From contig CAYTUQ010000026.1 of the NCBI GenBank assembly GCA_964441235.1, positions 1-51,307 on the forward strand: DNA of 51,307 nucleotides, given 5' to 3'. The DNA is from BS750m-G69 sp964441235. Lineage in GTDB: Bacteria > Fidelibacterota > UBA2242. Positions 24,678 through 34,373 of the stretch are shown piece after piece. The translations under genes and the position numbers were made by a program. The first letter of the stretch is position 1, and every line of letters begins with the position of its first letter. Under the pieces are notes generated by a model. It was not told where the DNA came from, made no database searches, and worked only from the letters and a program-made list of their open reading frames with translations.

Positions 24678-25978
24678 AGAGGGTTTTGTTTATTTCCTAT
24701 TACTGGCCCCCTTCGGGGAAAGCCTCCCTGCACTGGCCGCTTAATATCACCAGACATTTGCCAGAATTTGGTTGGGAACCCATTATTCTGACCGTTGAAA
24801 ACGAGTCTTTTACAGTTAAAGACGAAAGCCTGCTGAAAGAAGTTCGACCGGATCTGAAGGTTATTAAGACTCGTGCGTTCGAGATCTTCAATGTTTACCG
24901 CCGCTTCATGGGTAAAAAAAAGCATGAACCGTTATCTGTTTCAGAAACAATGTCCACAGAAAACAAAGGACTCAGGCATCGACTCTCTCTCTGGATTCGC
25001 ATGAACCTTTTTGTGCCCGATGCCCGGATCGGCTGGTACTGCAGCGCTGTAAGAGGCGGCAAGAGATTGATTAATTCTCTGAAAAATGAAACAAGTCATC
25101 CTAAACCTGTTCAGGCGATTATTTCGATCGGAACACCCCACAGCACTCACTTAATCGGCAAAAAACTGGCTCAGATTTTCGATATTCCTCACCTGCCCTT
25201 TTTCAGCGATCCCTGGACTTCCATATCCTATTATCGACATTTCAAACGCAATTTTCTGGCTGAAAGACTCGATAACTATTTTGAAAAATCGGTTCTGAAA
25301 AATGCCCAGAGGGTGATTTTTGTAACCCAAAATACCCGTGATGAATACATCCGGAAATACAACTTTCTCAAGGATAGAACCGATGTTTTATACTGGGGCT
25401 ACAATGAGGCTGATTTCGCAAGACTGGATGAGTCTTCCAAAAATACTGTGGAACCCGAAATTCTCCTTCACGCCGGTAATCTCTTTGACTATCAAAATCC
25501 GGTCAATTTCTGGCAGACCATCCGGAAACGAATCGATTTCGGCAGAACGATGACTCTGAAATTTACGGGGACTGTCGGGTCAGAAATCAGGAAATCCATC
25601 AAGGAAAACGGCTTGTCCGACTATTGTGAATACCTGGGTTTTCTACCCTATTCCCAATTATTAAAGGAACTCAGTGCGGCAGACTATCTCCTGGTTTGTC
25701 CCTACGACAGCCGACATGTCCCTGGTAAATTATTCGAATACCTCAGAATCGGTAAGCCGATAATTGCCTTCTGTGACGACAATACCGAAATAAGTAATAT
25801 CCTGAAAGAAACCAGAGCCGGGATGCTGTTTCCCTATAATTCCAGCGGCTCGGAATTTTTTGAACGATTGAATGAACTTAAAACCGATATAGCCAAAGTG
25901 AAGCGGTTTGATCGTTATAACATTTCCAAAGAATTATCAAAAATTCTGGATAATGTATTAAGCGCAAAAGCCTATTAA
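24674..25978 (+). CDS. GT-B glycosyltransferase (family 4-like)
   Basis: About 434 residues. The N-terminal Rossmann half begins KRVLFISYYWPPSGKASLHW, typical for group 1/4 glycosyltransferases. The C-terminal nucleotide-sugar domain has ILLHAGNLFDYQNP, YLGFLPYSQLLKELSAADYL and the Glu motif VPGKLFEYLRIGKPI. I prefer GTG 24674, which overlaps the previous stop as GTGA like its neighbours, over TTG 24662. It probably extends the repeat unit of the surface polysaccharide. Confidence 0.87.
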   Translation: MKRVLFISYYWPPSGKASLHWPLNITRHLPEFGWEPIILTVENESFTVKDESLLKEVRPDLKVIKTRAFEIFNVYRRFMGKKKHEPLSVSETMSTENKGLRHRLSLWIRMNLFVPDARIGWYCSAVRGGKRLINSLKNETSHPKPVQAIISIGTPHSTHLIGKKLAQIFDIPHLPFFSDPWTSISYYRHFKRNFLAERLDNYFEKSVLKNAQRVIFVTQNTRDEYIRKYNFLKDRTDVLYWGYNEADFARLDESSKNTVEPEILLHAGNLFDYQNPVNFWQTIRKRIDFGRTMTLKFTGTVGSEIRKSIKENGLSDYCEYLGFLPYSQLLKELSAADYLLVCPYDSRHVPGKLFEYLRIGKPIIAFCDDNTEISNILKETRAGMLFPYNSSGSEFFERLNELKTDIAKVKRFDRYNISKELSKILDNVLSAKAY

Positions 25979-26049
25979 TTATATTGGATGACGGGGCTAG
26001 CCTTTTAAATTAGCAAAGCTGTAAATGAACCTGAAGAGCAACTAAAAAA

Positions 26050-27375
26050 TTGACTAATTCCGAATCAATAAATACCAAGATAAACTTCAGAGGGAAGACA
26101 TTTAAAAAATTCCTTTTTAATACTTCCTGGCTGTTTACCGAAAAAGTCCTGAAACTTCTGATCAATTTTATCGTCGGGGTTTATGTTGTTCGATACCTGG
26201 GATTGGTCCGAAACGGGATGCTGGCGTATGCTCTGAGTGTCGTCGGAATTCTGACCGCGATTACAACAATCGGTCTCGGTGAAATCGTTGTCCGGGAATT
26301 ATTGACTGACGAGAAGAAACGAGATAAGATTTTAGGCACCTCTTTCTTTTTAAAATTCTTTTCATCGGTCGTCATATACGCCTTAATTATCATCTATTAT
26401 TTTCATAATCGTGATATTCAGAATCTTCTGCTGCTAATCATAGCTAGCTCTATCATCTTTAAACCTTTTGAGGTGATTGATGCCTATTTTAAATCCCGGG
26501 TCCTGTCTAAATATCCGGTTCTGGTAAAAACCATTAGTGTCATTCTCACGGATTGCGGGAAAATCCTCCTAATTTTGTATAAAATGCCTCTGGTCTATTT
26601 TGGGGCATTTGTCTTTGCCGAGATTTTTCTGGCAGCGGTTGGTTATATAATTATATTCAAAAAACAGGAACTGAGCATTTTTCAATGGCGTTTTGATTGG
26701 AATATCGCAAAATCGCTCTTTAGGGATTCATGGCCGTTGATGTTCTCATCGCTTGCAGTGACCATCTATATGAAGGTCGACAAGATTATTCTGAAAGTGA
26801 TGCTGGGAGACGCGGCGGTTGGTCTGTATGATGCTGCTGTCAGGCTTTGTGAGGGGTGGTATTTTATACCCGTGGCAATTTCGTCCTCGTTATTCCCGGC
26901 AATCATCAGCGCCAGGAAAATAAGTCGGCGACTCTATGACAGTCGTCTGCAGAAACTATACGATCTGTTAGCCTGGATTTCGATTCTGATTGCGATCCCG
27001 GTTTCCTTGTTTTCACGACAGATTGTTCAATTCCTGTATGGCATCAAATTTATCGAAGCTGCACCAGTCCTGATGATTTATATTTGGGCAGGTGTCCCTG
27101 TGTTTTTAGGTGCTGCTAACAGTCAATATTTGATAACGGAGAATTATACAAAAATTTCATTTGCCCGTACATTGGCCGGTATGATAATCAACATAGCTCT
27201 TAATATAATCCTGATTCCAATTTATGGGATCAAGGGAGCGGCGATAGCGACTTTAATTTCATATACGGCAGCTACATTTTTTATTCTGTTTATTCCCAAA
27301 ACGCGGAAGCAGATAGGGATGATGATCAAATCAATTTTCTTTATTAACCTTTTTCATATTAAATTTAGAAGATGA
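26050..27375 (+). CDS. polysaccharide flippase (Wzx/MOP superfamily)
   Basis: 441 residues with about 12-13 membrane helices over the whole length. The N-terminus (SWLFTEKVLKLLINFIVGVY, followed by VVRYLG) and the middle RDSWPLMFSSLAVTIYMKVD with VGLYDAAVRLCEGW are typical of MOP-family O-unit or polysaccharide export proteins. It flips lipid-linked oligosaccharide across the inner membrane. It starts at TTG 26050, and its stop overlaps the next gene as ATGA. It is the only export protein seen in the cluster; no Wzy-like polymerase is obvious unless the 34374 membrane protein has that role. Confidence 0.9.
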   Translation: MTNSESINTKINFRGKTFKKFLFNTSWLFTEKVLKLLINFIVGVYVVRYLGLVRNGMLAYALSVVGILTAITTIGLGEIVVRELLTDEKKRDKILGTSFFLKFFSSVVIYALIIIYYFHNRDIQNLLLLIIASSIIFKPFEVIDAYFKSRVLSKYPVLVKTISVILTDCGKILLILYKMPLVYFGAFVFAEIFLAAVGYIIIFKKQELSIFQWRFDWNIAKSLFRDSWPLMFSSLAVTIYMKVDKIILKVMLGDAAVGLYDAAVRLCEGWYFIPVAISSSLFPAIISARKISRRLYDSRLQKLYDLLAWISILIAIPVSLFSRQIVQFLYGIKFIEAAPVLMIYIWAGVPVFLGAANSQYLITENYTKISFARTLAGMIINIALNIILIPIYGIKGAAIATLISYTAATFFILFIPKTRKQIGMMIKSIFFINLFHIKFRR

Positions 27376-27821
27376 TTGAAAAAATTCAAATTCTATTAGG
27401 TTTACTGTTTCATCCCCGTAATTTTCGAACCCTATTGTCGCTCAGACATCGCGGCTATTTGGTTGACACTGGCTGGTTTAAAAGTGCCGAAAAGAAAATA
27501 CCCATCAACAAAAACGGTCAACCAATCCCCTGGTATTCTTATCCATTCCTGAGTTTTATTGAGGCGCGTTTGAAGAATAATTTCCGCGTTTTTGAATACG
27601 GTTCGGGGAATTCCACGATTTGGTTGGCAAAAAGAGTTGGCAGTGTTAAAGCAGTGGAACATAATCTAAGTTGGTTTATGAAGATATCTTCGAATTTACC
27701 TGATAATGTTGAGATAGTGCATCGGGAAGCAAATGATGAAAAGGAATATTGCCGGGAAATCTTCAATTCCGACACTCAATATGACCTGGTGATTGTTGAT
27801 GGCGTTCAAAGGAATTGTTGA
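27372..27821 (+). CDS. SAM-binding methyltransferase-like protein, truncated
   Basis: 149 residues. After an N-terminal region (IPWYSYPFLSFIEARLKNNF) comes a SAM-binding motif, VFEYGSGNSTIWLAKRVGSV, then VKAVEHNLSWFMKISSNLPD and DLVIVDGVQRN. Relatives carry roughly 60-80 more residues after the VDG strand; here the reading ends three residues later. The sequence beyond 27815 is AT-rich and belongs to the FkbM gene, so the 3' end seems to have been replaced by recombination. The product is probably inactive. The start is coupled to the flippase gene (ATGA). Confidence 0.7.
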   Translation: MIEKIQILLGLLFHPRNFRTLLSLRHRGYLVDTGWFKSAEKKIPINKNGQPIPWYSYPFLSFIEARLKNNFRVFEYGSGNSTIWLAKRVGSVKAVEHNLSWFMKISSNLPDNVEIVHREANDEKEYCREIFNSDTQYDLVIVDGVQRNC

Positions 27822-27843
27822 TAAGAGCGAAATAAAAAAAATC

Positions 27844-28518
27844 ATGAGAAGAGAATTGGAAAATATTGTAAAGACCTTTTTAGGTGGATATTCCAACAAA
27901 TCCTACTCTCAGGAAGGTGAAGATATTATTCTAAGAAAGATATTTGGCATGAGAAGAAATGGTTTCTATATTGATGTTGGCGCTCATCACCCTATTAGAT
28001 TTTCAAATACATACTATTTCTATAGACGAGGTTGGTCTGGAATTAACATCGATGCAATGCCCGGCAGTATGAGAATGTTCAATATAATTAGAAGGAGAGA
28101 TATTAATCTCGAGTTGGCGATCTCAGATAAGAAGGAAATTCTCACGTACTATGCGTTCAATGATCCAGCTTTGAATGGCTTCACAAAGGATCTATCTGAA
28201 TATAGAGAATCAGATAAATATAAGATAGTATTTAAGAGAAAAATTGAACCATGTCGCTTGGATGAGGTTTTAAATGAATTTATGCCTAAAAATAGAAATA
28301 TTGATTTTTTATCAATTGATGTTGAAGGATTCGAATTGAATGTTTTGAAGTCTAATAATTGGGAAAAATACAAGCCAGCCGTTGTTTTAACAGAAGAATT
28401 AAACAATAATTTACTTGAATTACAGAAATCTGAGATTTTTAGATTTCTAACAGCTTTGAACTATACATGCATAGCAAAGACTTTTAACACAATGTTTTTT
28501 ATTAATAAACAAGTTTAG
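27844..28518 (+). CDS. FkbM family methyltransferase
   Basis: About 224 residues from ATG 27844. The FkbM pattern is clear: YSQEGEDIILRKIF, then NGFYIDVGAHHPIRFSNTYY, INIDAMPGSMRMF and NIDFLSIDVEGFELNVLKSN. These enzymes usually O-methylate sugars or small molecules. The frame is open further upstream to TTG 27793, but those codons overlap the truncated gene before it and lack family similarity. The gene is clearly more AT-rich than its upstream neighbours, in keeping with separate acquisition. Confidence 0.85.
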   Translation: MRRELENIVKTFLGGYSNKSYSQEGEDIILRKIFGMRRNGFYIDVGAHHPIRFSNTYYFYRRGWSGINIDAMPGSMRMFNIIRRRDINLELAISDKKEILTYYAFNDPALNGFTKDLSEYRESDKYKIVFKRKIEPCRLDEVLNEFMPKNRNIDFLSIDVEGFELNVLKSNNWEKYKPAVVLTEELNNNLLELQKSEIFRFLTALNYTCIAKTFNTMFFINKQV

Positions 28519-28546
28519 TAATAGTTGGTCATATTGGAATGCTGAA

Positions 28547-29440
28547 ATGATTAACCTTGCTCCCATAGTTTTATTTGTTTATAACAGACCTGAGCATTTA
28601 AAAGAAACTTTCTTGCATTTATTGAAAAATAACATTGCTGAAAGCTCAGATCTCTTCATTTATTCCGATGGTCCGAAAAACAGCGAGGATTCGATAAAAG
28701 TCAAAAGTGTGCGTGATTACCTGAAGACCATCTCCGGTTTTAAGACGATCCGAATCATCGAGAAAGAGCACAATAACGGCTTAGCTAACTCGGTAATTGT
28801 CGGCGTATCAGAGGTCTTGCAAAAATATCCAAAAGTAATCGTAGTTGAAGATGATCTCCGGGTATCGGTAGATTTTCTGTCTTTTATGAATGCCGCCCTG
28901 GATTTTTACTCGCAAAATCCTAAAATCTTTTCAATTTCCGGTTATAACTTCCCAATCGATATTCCGACAGATTATTACTACGATGTCTATTTATCCTACC
29001 GGGCATCTTCCTGGGGTTGGGCAACCTGGCGAGACCGGTGGAACAAGGCAGACTGGGAAGTGCAGGATTATCAGGAGTTTAAAAAAGATAAAAATGCTCA
29101 ACGTCTGTTTAACCGCGGCGGAGAGGACTTGACGCCAATGCTGCACAAACAGATGAAGGGTGTAATAGATTCCTGGGCAATCCGCTGGGCGTACAGTCAT
29201 TTTAGGAATGATGCCTTTTGTATATTTCCCGTAAAATCCAAAGTTAAAAATGTAGGAACTGATAGCAGCGGAACTCACTCCGGGAATACAAAGAAATACA
29301 ATGTTGCGCTTAATGATGATAATAGAAAAGTGGTATTGACACATAATCTAACATTAAATGCTGAAATCCTACAGAATATGAAAAAGTTTGTTCAACCTTC
29401 TCTTTTTAGAAGATTTCTAAATTTTACGAAATACCGATAA
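28547..29440 (+). CDS. glycosyltransferase, GNT-I/family 2-like
   Basis: 297 residues. It begins LAPIVLFVYNRPEHLKETFL, has KEHNNGLANSVIVGV and the metal site KVIVVEDDLRVSVDFLSFMN (EDD in place of DxD), then the WGWATWRDRWNKADW segment characteristic of a group of glycosyltransferases in capsule clusters. It transfers a sugar in surface glycan synthesis. Composition is mixed: both ends are AT-rich and the middle is GC-richer, suggesting a patchwork origin. Confidence 0.83.
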   Translation: MINLAPIVLFVYNRPEHLKETFLHLLKNNIAESSDLFIYSDGPKNSEDSIKVKSVRDYLKTISGFKTIRIIEKEHNNGLANSVIVGVSEVLQKYPKVIVVEDDLRVSVDFLSFMNAALDFYSQNPKIFSISGYNFPIDIPTDYYYDVYLSYRASSWGWATWRDRWNKADWEVQDYQEFKKDKNAQRLFNRGGEDLTPMLHKQMKGVIDSWAIRWAYSHFRNDAFCIFPVKSKVKNVGTDSSGTHSGNTKKYNVALNDDNRKVVLTHNLTLNAEILQNMKKFVQPSLFRRFLNFTKYR

Positions 29441-29461
29441 AAACCTAACAGACGTTTTTAT

Positions 29462-30244
29462 ATGAAATGTAAAATTTGCTCTGGAATAACTAATGCTGTT
29501 TTTTCGGCAATGGTGTTACATAAATATACAGTTAATTACTTTTATTGTGATCATTGTGGCTATCTCCAGACTGAAGATCCCTACTGGTTAGAAGAATCAT
29601 ATAATTCAGCGGTTAGTATGGAAGATACTGGTTTGCTAAAAAGAAATTTACTTTTAAGTAAAAGGTCTTCGGTAATAATTAATTTCATTTTTAATAGGAA
29701 TGGTAAGTTTCTCGATTATGCGGGAGGTTATGGGATATTTGTCAGGTTGATGCGTGATATGGGTTTTGATTTTTATTGGAGCGATCCTTTTGCACAAAAT
29801 CTCTTAGCCCGGGGATTTGAACATACCGGAAAAGAAGGTGTTGATTTATTAACAGCATTTGAATGTTTCGAACATTTTAGCAACCCCATCAAAGAAATTA
29901 AGACGATGCTGAAGATCTCAAAAAACATCCTCTTTTCAACAAGGGTGTTTAAAGGTTCTCCCCCTAATCCTGATCGGTGGTGGTACTATAATTTTAATAC
30001 CGGTCAACATGTCTCTCTCTATTCGATAAAGACGTTACAGTATATCGCGAAAAAATATAATCTTTATCTCAATACGAATCATAAGAGTTTTCATTTATTT
30101 TCTACTAAGAAACTGAATAATGTATACTTCAATTTCTTGTTGGGATTGAGTCAATTGGGAATGGTGGATATATTTAAATTATATCTAAAGAGTAAAACGA
30201 ATTCGGACTTTGACTTGCTGACCAATAGAGGGAAAAATATTTAA
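29462..30244 (+). CDS. SAM-dependent methyltransferase with N-terminal zinc site
   Basis: 260 residues. The N-terminal CKIC and CDHC pairs form a likely zinc finger (residues about 3-6 and 28-31), followed by a Rossmann SAM domain with KFLDYAGGYGIFVRLMRDMG, a FYWSDPF acidic strand and TAFECFEHFSNP. This is the layout of C-methyltransferase-like proteins acting on nucleotide sugars. It is strongly AT-rich. It ends 38 nt before the convergent end of the minus-strand operon. Confidence 0.8.
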   Translation: MKCKICSGITNAVFSAMVLHKYTVNYFYCDHCGYLQTEDPYWLEESYNSAVSMEDTGLLKRNLLLSKRSSVIINFIFNRNGKFLDYAGGYGIFVRLMRDMGFDFYWSDPFAQNLLARGFEHTGKEGVDLLTAFECFEHFSNPIKEIKTMLKISKNILFSTRVFKGSPPNPDRWWYYNFNTGQHVSLYSIKTLQYIAKKYNLYLNTNHKSFHLFSTKKLNNVYFNFLLGLSQLGMVDIFKLYLKSKTNSDFDLLTNRGKNI

Positions 30245-30281
30245 TTAGTCGGGTAACAATGAAAACAGGCCGGGGATTGGA

Positions 30282-31517
30282 TCAGGTTCGTTTAATTAAT
30301 TGATATACATTAATAAAATCTCGATCAGTATTTAAATTTTTATAGTAGCCTATCCTCTTAATTGAATTTTCGATATTCCTTTTTTTCCATGCTTTGTCGC
30401 ATAATCCCTTTTCAATCAAATCGGCAATCTCCTCTGGATTAAGGGGATCGAAAGTATATTGGATATTGCCAATGGTCTCAGGCAATGAAGTCACATTTGA
30501 ACAGATTACTGCCGCACCGTACCTCATCGACTCAAAAAGCGGACCGCTTCCGGCTTCATACAGAGTAGGAATAACGGTCAGTTCGGTAGTTTTATAGAGC
30601 CCTATTAAATCCTTTTCGGGCACGACTCCAAGAAACTTGACGTAATTTTGCAAGCCCAGTTTTTCGATTTCTTCCTCAATTGTTTCGAAAAATATGTTTT
30701 TATTGCCGGTACAAACCAGAAATGCTTCGACACTCCGCTCTTTTAATAGAGATATTGCTTTCAACAGGGTCAAATGATTTTTATGTTGCCAAGTTGCCGC
30801 CGGATAAAGGATAAAATGTTCCCTAATACCATATTTTTTTATCAGCTCTGACTTGGTTGTATAGTTGTTACTAACAAACCAGGAATTGGCTAAGGGCAAC
30901 CGACAAACAGAAATTTTCTCTTCTGGTACCTGAAAGAATTTGATCAGGTCCTGCTTGATATGATCGAATGACACTACGATATGACTGGATTCGTCGATCG
31001 CCATTTTATAGATGATCGCCCGGTCTATTCTTTCCTGAGAAGTAAAAAACTCCGGGAAATGCAATTCCTGGATATCATGCATAGTTACAACAATGGGAGT
31101 TTTAATACCGTATACCGGTGATATTTTGAATGGAACATGCAACACATTCAGTTGCAAGTCATCGATTATGCTTCGGTATGGATTAAGAAAGATTGCCAGT
31201 TTTCGAATCAGATTAAAGCGAGTGAAATTAGGAAAATATTTATTAAAGTAAGTCTGATAGACATAATAGCTGGTATGGAAAAAAAAAGATAAAATAGAGC
31301 GATACTTAATTCCGATCCGTTTACGGTTGACAGGAATGGCTGTGATTTTTGGTTCCTGGAAAAACTGACCTAATCCCTCTTCCTGGTCTTTGGGATATAT
31401 GAGGAATATTTCTTTAACCGTTTCTGCAGAGAGCAACATCTTTAAAATGCCGATGGAGTAGGTGAATATTCCACCGGCTCTCATGTTTGAATAATCAATA
31501 AAGAGACCAATCTTCAT
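30282..31517 (-). CDS. GT-B glycosyltransferase (family 4)
   Basis: 411 residues. N-terminus GLFIDYSNMRAGGIFTYSIG, central IVVTMHDIQELHFPEFF, then the donor-binding half with HFILYPAATWQHKNHLTLLK, YVKFLGVVPEKDLIGLYKTT and the ExxxE-type motif LYEAGSGPLFESMRYGAAVI. This is the RfaB/mannosyltransferase-like group. It is the last gene of a four-gene minus-strand operon (33177-34088, 31999-33099, 31536-32012, then this). Confidence 0.92.
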   Translation of the reverse strand: MKIGLFIDYSNMRAGGIFTYSIGILKMLLSAETVKEIFLIYPKDQEEGLGQFFQEPKITAIPVNRKRIGIKYRSILSFFFHTSYYVYQTYFNKYFPNFTRFNLIRKLAIFLNPYRSIIDDLQLNVLHVPFKISPVYGIKTPIVVTMHDIQELHFPEFFTSQERIDRAIIYKMAIDESSHIVVSFDHIKQDLIKFFQVPEEKISVCRLPLANSWFVSNNYTTKSELIKKYGIREHFILYPAATWQHKNHLTLLKAISLLKERSVEAFLVCTGNKNIFFETIEEEIEKLGLQNYVKFLGVVPEKDLIGLYKTTELTVIPTLYEAGSGPLFESMRYGAAVICSNVTSLPETIGNIQYTFDPLNPEEIADLIEKGLCDKAWKKRNIENSIKRIGYYKNLNTDRDFINVYQLIKRT

Positions 31518-31535
31518 GTGTAATGTAATATCTTA

Positions 31536-32012
31536 CTAAATATCTTTATAAAAAACTAGATTGTTGTTTTTGGGATCAACTCCTTCTGCCTTGAAACCAA
31601 AACCCTCATAAAGTGCTTTCGCTGATAAATTATCCGGATATACTTTCAACAAAAGTCGCCTGATTTTATTCACTTTACAGAATGTGATGGCATGCTGAAC
31701 AGTCAGTGATCCTAAACCCTGACCGGCGAATTTTTCTGAAATAAAAAGACCATATGCTGGAATATCATAGCCGTCGTCAAATCCCCGTAACATATAAAAT
31801 CCGGCTAACGCAGATCCAACAAACACCCCAAAAAAACAGTCCCTTACTGCTTTGGACAAAACCTCTGCAAACTTTCTTTCTGATATTTCGAAGGGGGTAA
31901 AATATTTTAAATACTCCGTGTCAGATTCGGATGTAAGGATATAAAGCGATTTGGCGTAGCTAGCGTCAATTCTTTTAATTTCTACGTTCAATAAAGATTT
32001 ATAATTTATCAT
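31536..32012 (-). CDS. GNAT family N-acetyltransferase
   Basis: 158 residues with the GNAT acetyl-CoA site: GLFISEKFAGQGLGSLTVQH (QxxGxG-like) and VYPDNLSAKALYEGFGFKAE near the C-terminus. It overlaps the aminotransferase gene by 14 bp. Such a pairing of a PLP aminotransferase and an acetyltransferase normally produces an acetamido-deoxy sugar nucleotide, so it probably acetylates the amino group made by the neighbour. Confidence 0.87.
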   Translation of the reverse strand: MINYKSLLNVEIKRIDASYAKSLYILTSESDTEYLKYFTPFEISERKFAEVLSKAVRDCFFGVFVGSALAGFYMLRGFDDGYDIPAYGLFISEKFAGQGLGSLTVQHAITFCKVNKIRRLLLKVYPDNLSAKALYEGFGFKAEGVDPKNNNLVFYKDI

Positions 32013-33099
32013 AAAACTCTTTAATCCTGTCGGTTATATAGATTACATCCTGTTCGGTCAAGTCCGGGTAGCTGGGAAGGATGATGCCCCGGTATGCCAA
32101 ATTCTCTGCTACGGGATATTTTCCTCTATCCGATGTATACATGGGCATTGAATGGATAGGGAAAAATGTCGGGCGAGTTTCGATTCCGGCACGGCTTAAA
32201 TGTTCTCTTAATCTGTCTCGTTTTTCGGCTGATTCGACAAGTATTGTAAACATCCAGTAAGTATGCACATTACCTTCGGATTCTTTTTGATATTCTACCG
32301 GCAAATCCGCCAGGTGCAGAAGGTACCATTTTGCCAGGCGCCTTTTACGGATAATTATATCATCAGCAACTTCCAATTGTGCCAATCCGATCGCCGCACA
32401 GATATTGGTCATCCGGTAATTATAGCCAATCACATCATGCCAGTATTCTCTGTGCGTTGCCAAGCCCTGACCTTTGATATGGACGGCACGGTCATAGAGC
32501 TGTTTGTTATTGGTGGCGATCATCCCACCCTCGCCGGTTGTAATGGTTTTATTCCCAAAAAAACTGAAGCAGGCAATATCTCCAAATGAGCCGGCAAATT
32601 GGTTTTTATATTTAGACCCGAATGCTTCAGCACAATCCTCGATGACGTATAGCTTATGCTCTGCGGCAATTTGACGGATAGAATCCATATCGCAGGGATA
32701 GCCGTATAAGTGAACCGGCATGATTGCTTTGGTGTGGGATGTTATTTTTCTTCTTATATCATCGGGATCTATCTGCCATGTATCATATAGAGAATCAACA
32801 AAAACGGGTTTTGCTCCGGTATAGGCGATTGAATTTACCGAAGCGATATAGGTAAAGGTTGGGACAATTACCTCATCGCCAGGGCCAATTCCGAAGGTTA
32901 AGAGGGCTAAATGTAGCGCAGCCGTTCCATTAGAAACTGTAGCGGCATATTTTAAATTAAGGTATTTTGAGAATTCGGTCTCAAATAACTCAACAAATTT
33001 ACCTTTCGATGAAATCCAAGTGGATTCAAGGCATTCGTTTACATACTTCTTTTCATTCCCCTTAAGATGCGGAATATAAACCGGATATTTATACTTCAT
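31999..33099 (-). CDS. DegT/DnrJ/EryC1 sugar aminotransferase
   Basis: 366 residues. A PLP-dependent fold-type I enzyme of the sugar nucleotide aminotransferase group: SNGTAALHLALL, DEVIVPTFTYIASVNSI, VIEDCAEAFGSKY and the PLP lysine in FFGNKTITTGEGG (K184). It converts a keto-sugar nucleotide to an amino sugar using glutamate. With the overlapping acetyltransferase it should supply an N-acetylated amino sugar for the glycan. No dehydratase gene for the keto-sugar precursor is in the window. Confidence 0.94.
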   Translation of the reverse strand: MKYKYPVYIPHLKGNEKKYVNECLESTWISSKGKFVELFETEFSKYLNLKYAATVSNGTAALHLALLTFGIGPGDEVIVPTFTYIASVNSIAYTGAKPVFVDSLYDTWQIDPDDIRRKITSHTKAIMPVHLYGYPCDMDSIRQIAAEHKLYVIEDCAEAFGSKYKNQFAGSFGDIACFSFFGNKTITTGEGGMIATNNKQLYDRAVHIKGQGLATHREYWHDVIGYNYRMTNICAAIGLAQLEVADDIIIRKRRLAKWYLLHLADLPVEYQKESEGNVHTYWMFTILVESAEKRDRLREHLSRAGIETRPTFFPIHSMPMYTSDRGKYPVAENLAYRGIILPSYPDLTEQDVIYITDRIKEFYDKL

Positions 33100-33176
33100 A
33101 AAAAAAACCTTAAATAATCGGAATAAGATAATAGAATTATGATATAACCTGCAATTTGCATTATGAAAAATCCATT

Positions 33177-34088
33177 TTATTTTAAATAAGGATTTCTTGG
33201 TAAATCGATTACTTTGTACGAATAAGATTTGAGAAGTTTTCGCAGCTCTTCATCCGGTTCAGCCTTGAAAATTATCGCAATCAGCATTGTATAATCAATC
33301 AAACCAAGCTTGCAAAAAATATTCTGAATACCAATGATGATTCTTAGTTTTAGAAAGGATCTGTCCAATTTTTCGGCTTTCGCCGAATCTAAACCCTTAA
33401 AAAAATAATCGTTCATTCCCCGAAAGGCAACGGTTCTCAGATTAATCCCCAGGACGATTTTTTCGATTTCTCTTCTTGACAGCCTATAAACATAATTCCC
33501 TACAGGTTCAAAGTCGTGCTTGCTGCTCCTCTTTCTGATAATCTTTCTGGCAAAATTTTTTAAGTTCCGCAGGGGAATCTGCATAAATCCCGAATCGATA
33601 TAACTGTCACCGGGTTCAATGAAAACAATCCCTTTTTGAGCTACTCTTAACATTTCATATAATGCGATAACCGGTCGGGGGAAATGATGGTACGATTCTT
33701 TACATAAAACGAAATCAAAGCTGTTATCTTCAAATGATAACGCTTCCGCATTCTCCTTTTGATATTGTTTGATATAACTACGTTCTTTAGCCACCTTTAA
33801 AAGAACGTCTGAAATATCTGTGGCAATAACATTTAAGCCCTTTCCCTGAAGGTAGTGAGCATCCGAGCCATATCTTCCATCGCCGACTGTTAGCCATACT
33901 GCACCGGAGTATTTTTCGATTAACGGTAACAAGTTATCGTACAATCTCTGATGTCGCCATCCATCTGCGGTTCCCTGGGTGCACCAGTTTTGAGCGGTAT
34001 TTTCATATTCCCCACCATCAATAAATTTAGAGTAATGGGATTCGTGGCTATTATAGCTTTTTTCTATAAAATTATTTTTATTATCCAA
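33177..34088 (-). CDS. SAM-dependent methyltransferase
   Basis: 303 residues. SAM motifs: AVWLTVGDGRYGSDAHYLQG, NVIATDISDVLLKVAKER and DNSFDFVLCKESYHHFPRP followed by RVAQKGIVFIEP. The class I Methyltransf_11 core covers about residues 55-170, followed by a C-terminal helical region of about 130 residues that may bind the acceptor. It is the first gene of the minus-strand operon; a 285-nt region separates it from the divergent 34374 gene. Confidence 0.86.
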   Translation of the reverse strand: MDNKNNFIEKSYNSHESHYSKFIDGGEYENTAQNWCTQGTADGWRHQRLYDNLLPLIEKYSGAVWLTVGDGRYGSDAHYLQGKGLNVIATDISDVLLKVAKERSYIKQYQKENAEALSFEDNSFDFVLCKESYHHFPRPVIALYEMLRVAQKGIVFIEPGDSYIDSGFMQIPLRNLKNFARKIIRKRSSKHDFEPVGNYVYRLSRREIEKIVLGINLRTVAFRGMNDYFFKGLDSAKAEKLDRSFLKLRIIIGIQNIFCKLGLIDYTMLIAIIFKAEPDEELRKLLKSYSYKVIDLPRNPYLK

Positions 34089-34373
34089 ATCGGTTTTTCC
34101 TCACTGCATTCTTCAAATAAATCTAAACTCGCTGGAATTAAATTAACGATTATAGCACTTATAACCAAAATTATATTGATATTCCTTTCGTATCAAAAAA
34201 TTTCCGAACTTACAGGTACAGGAAAATGAATAGATACTTTTATTGGCGTGTCTAGTTTAATTACTGGTTTATTTAATAAATTAAGGTTGATAAATTAATT
34301 CCTTTACGTTAAACTTCTATTTCAGGTTTCAGTTTGAAAAGAAAGAGAAATAATCGTAAAAAAGGAATAAAAT

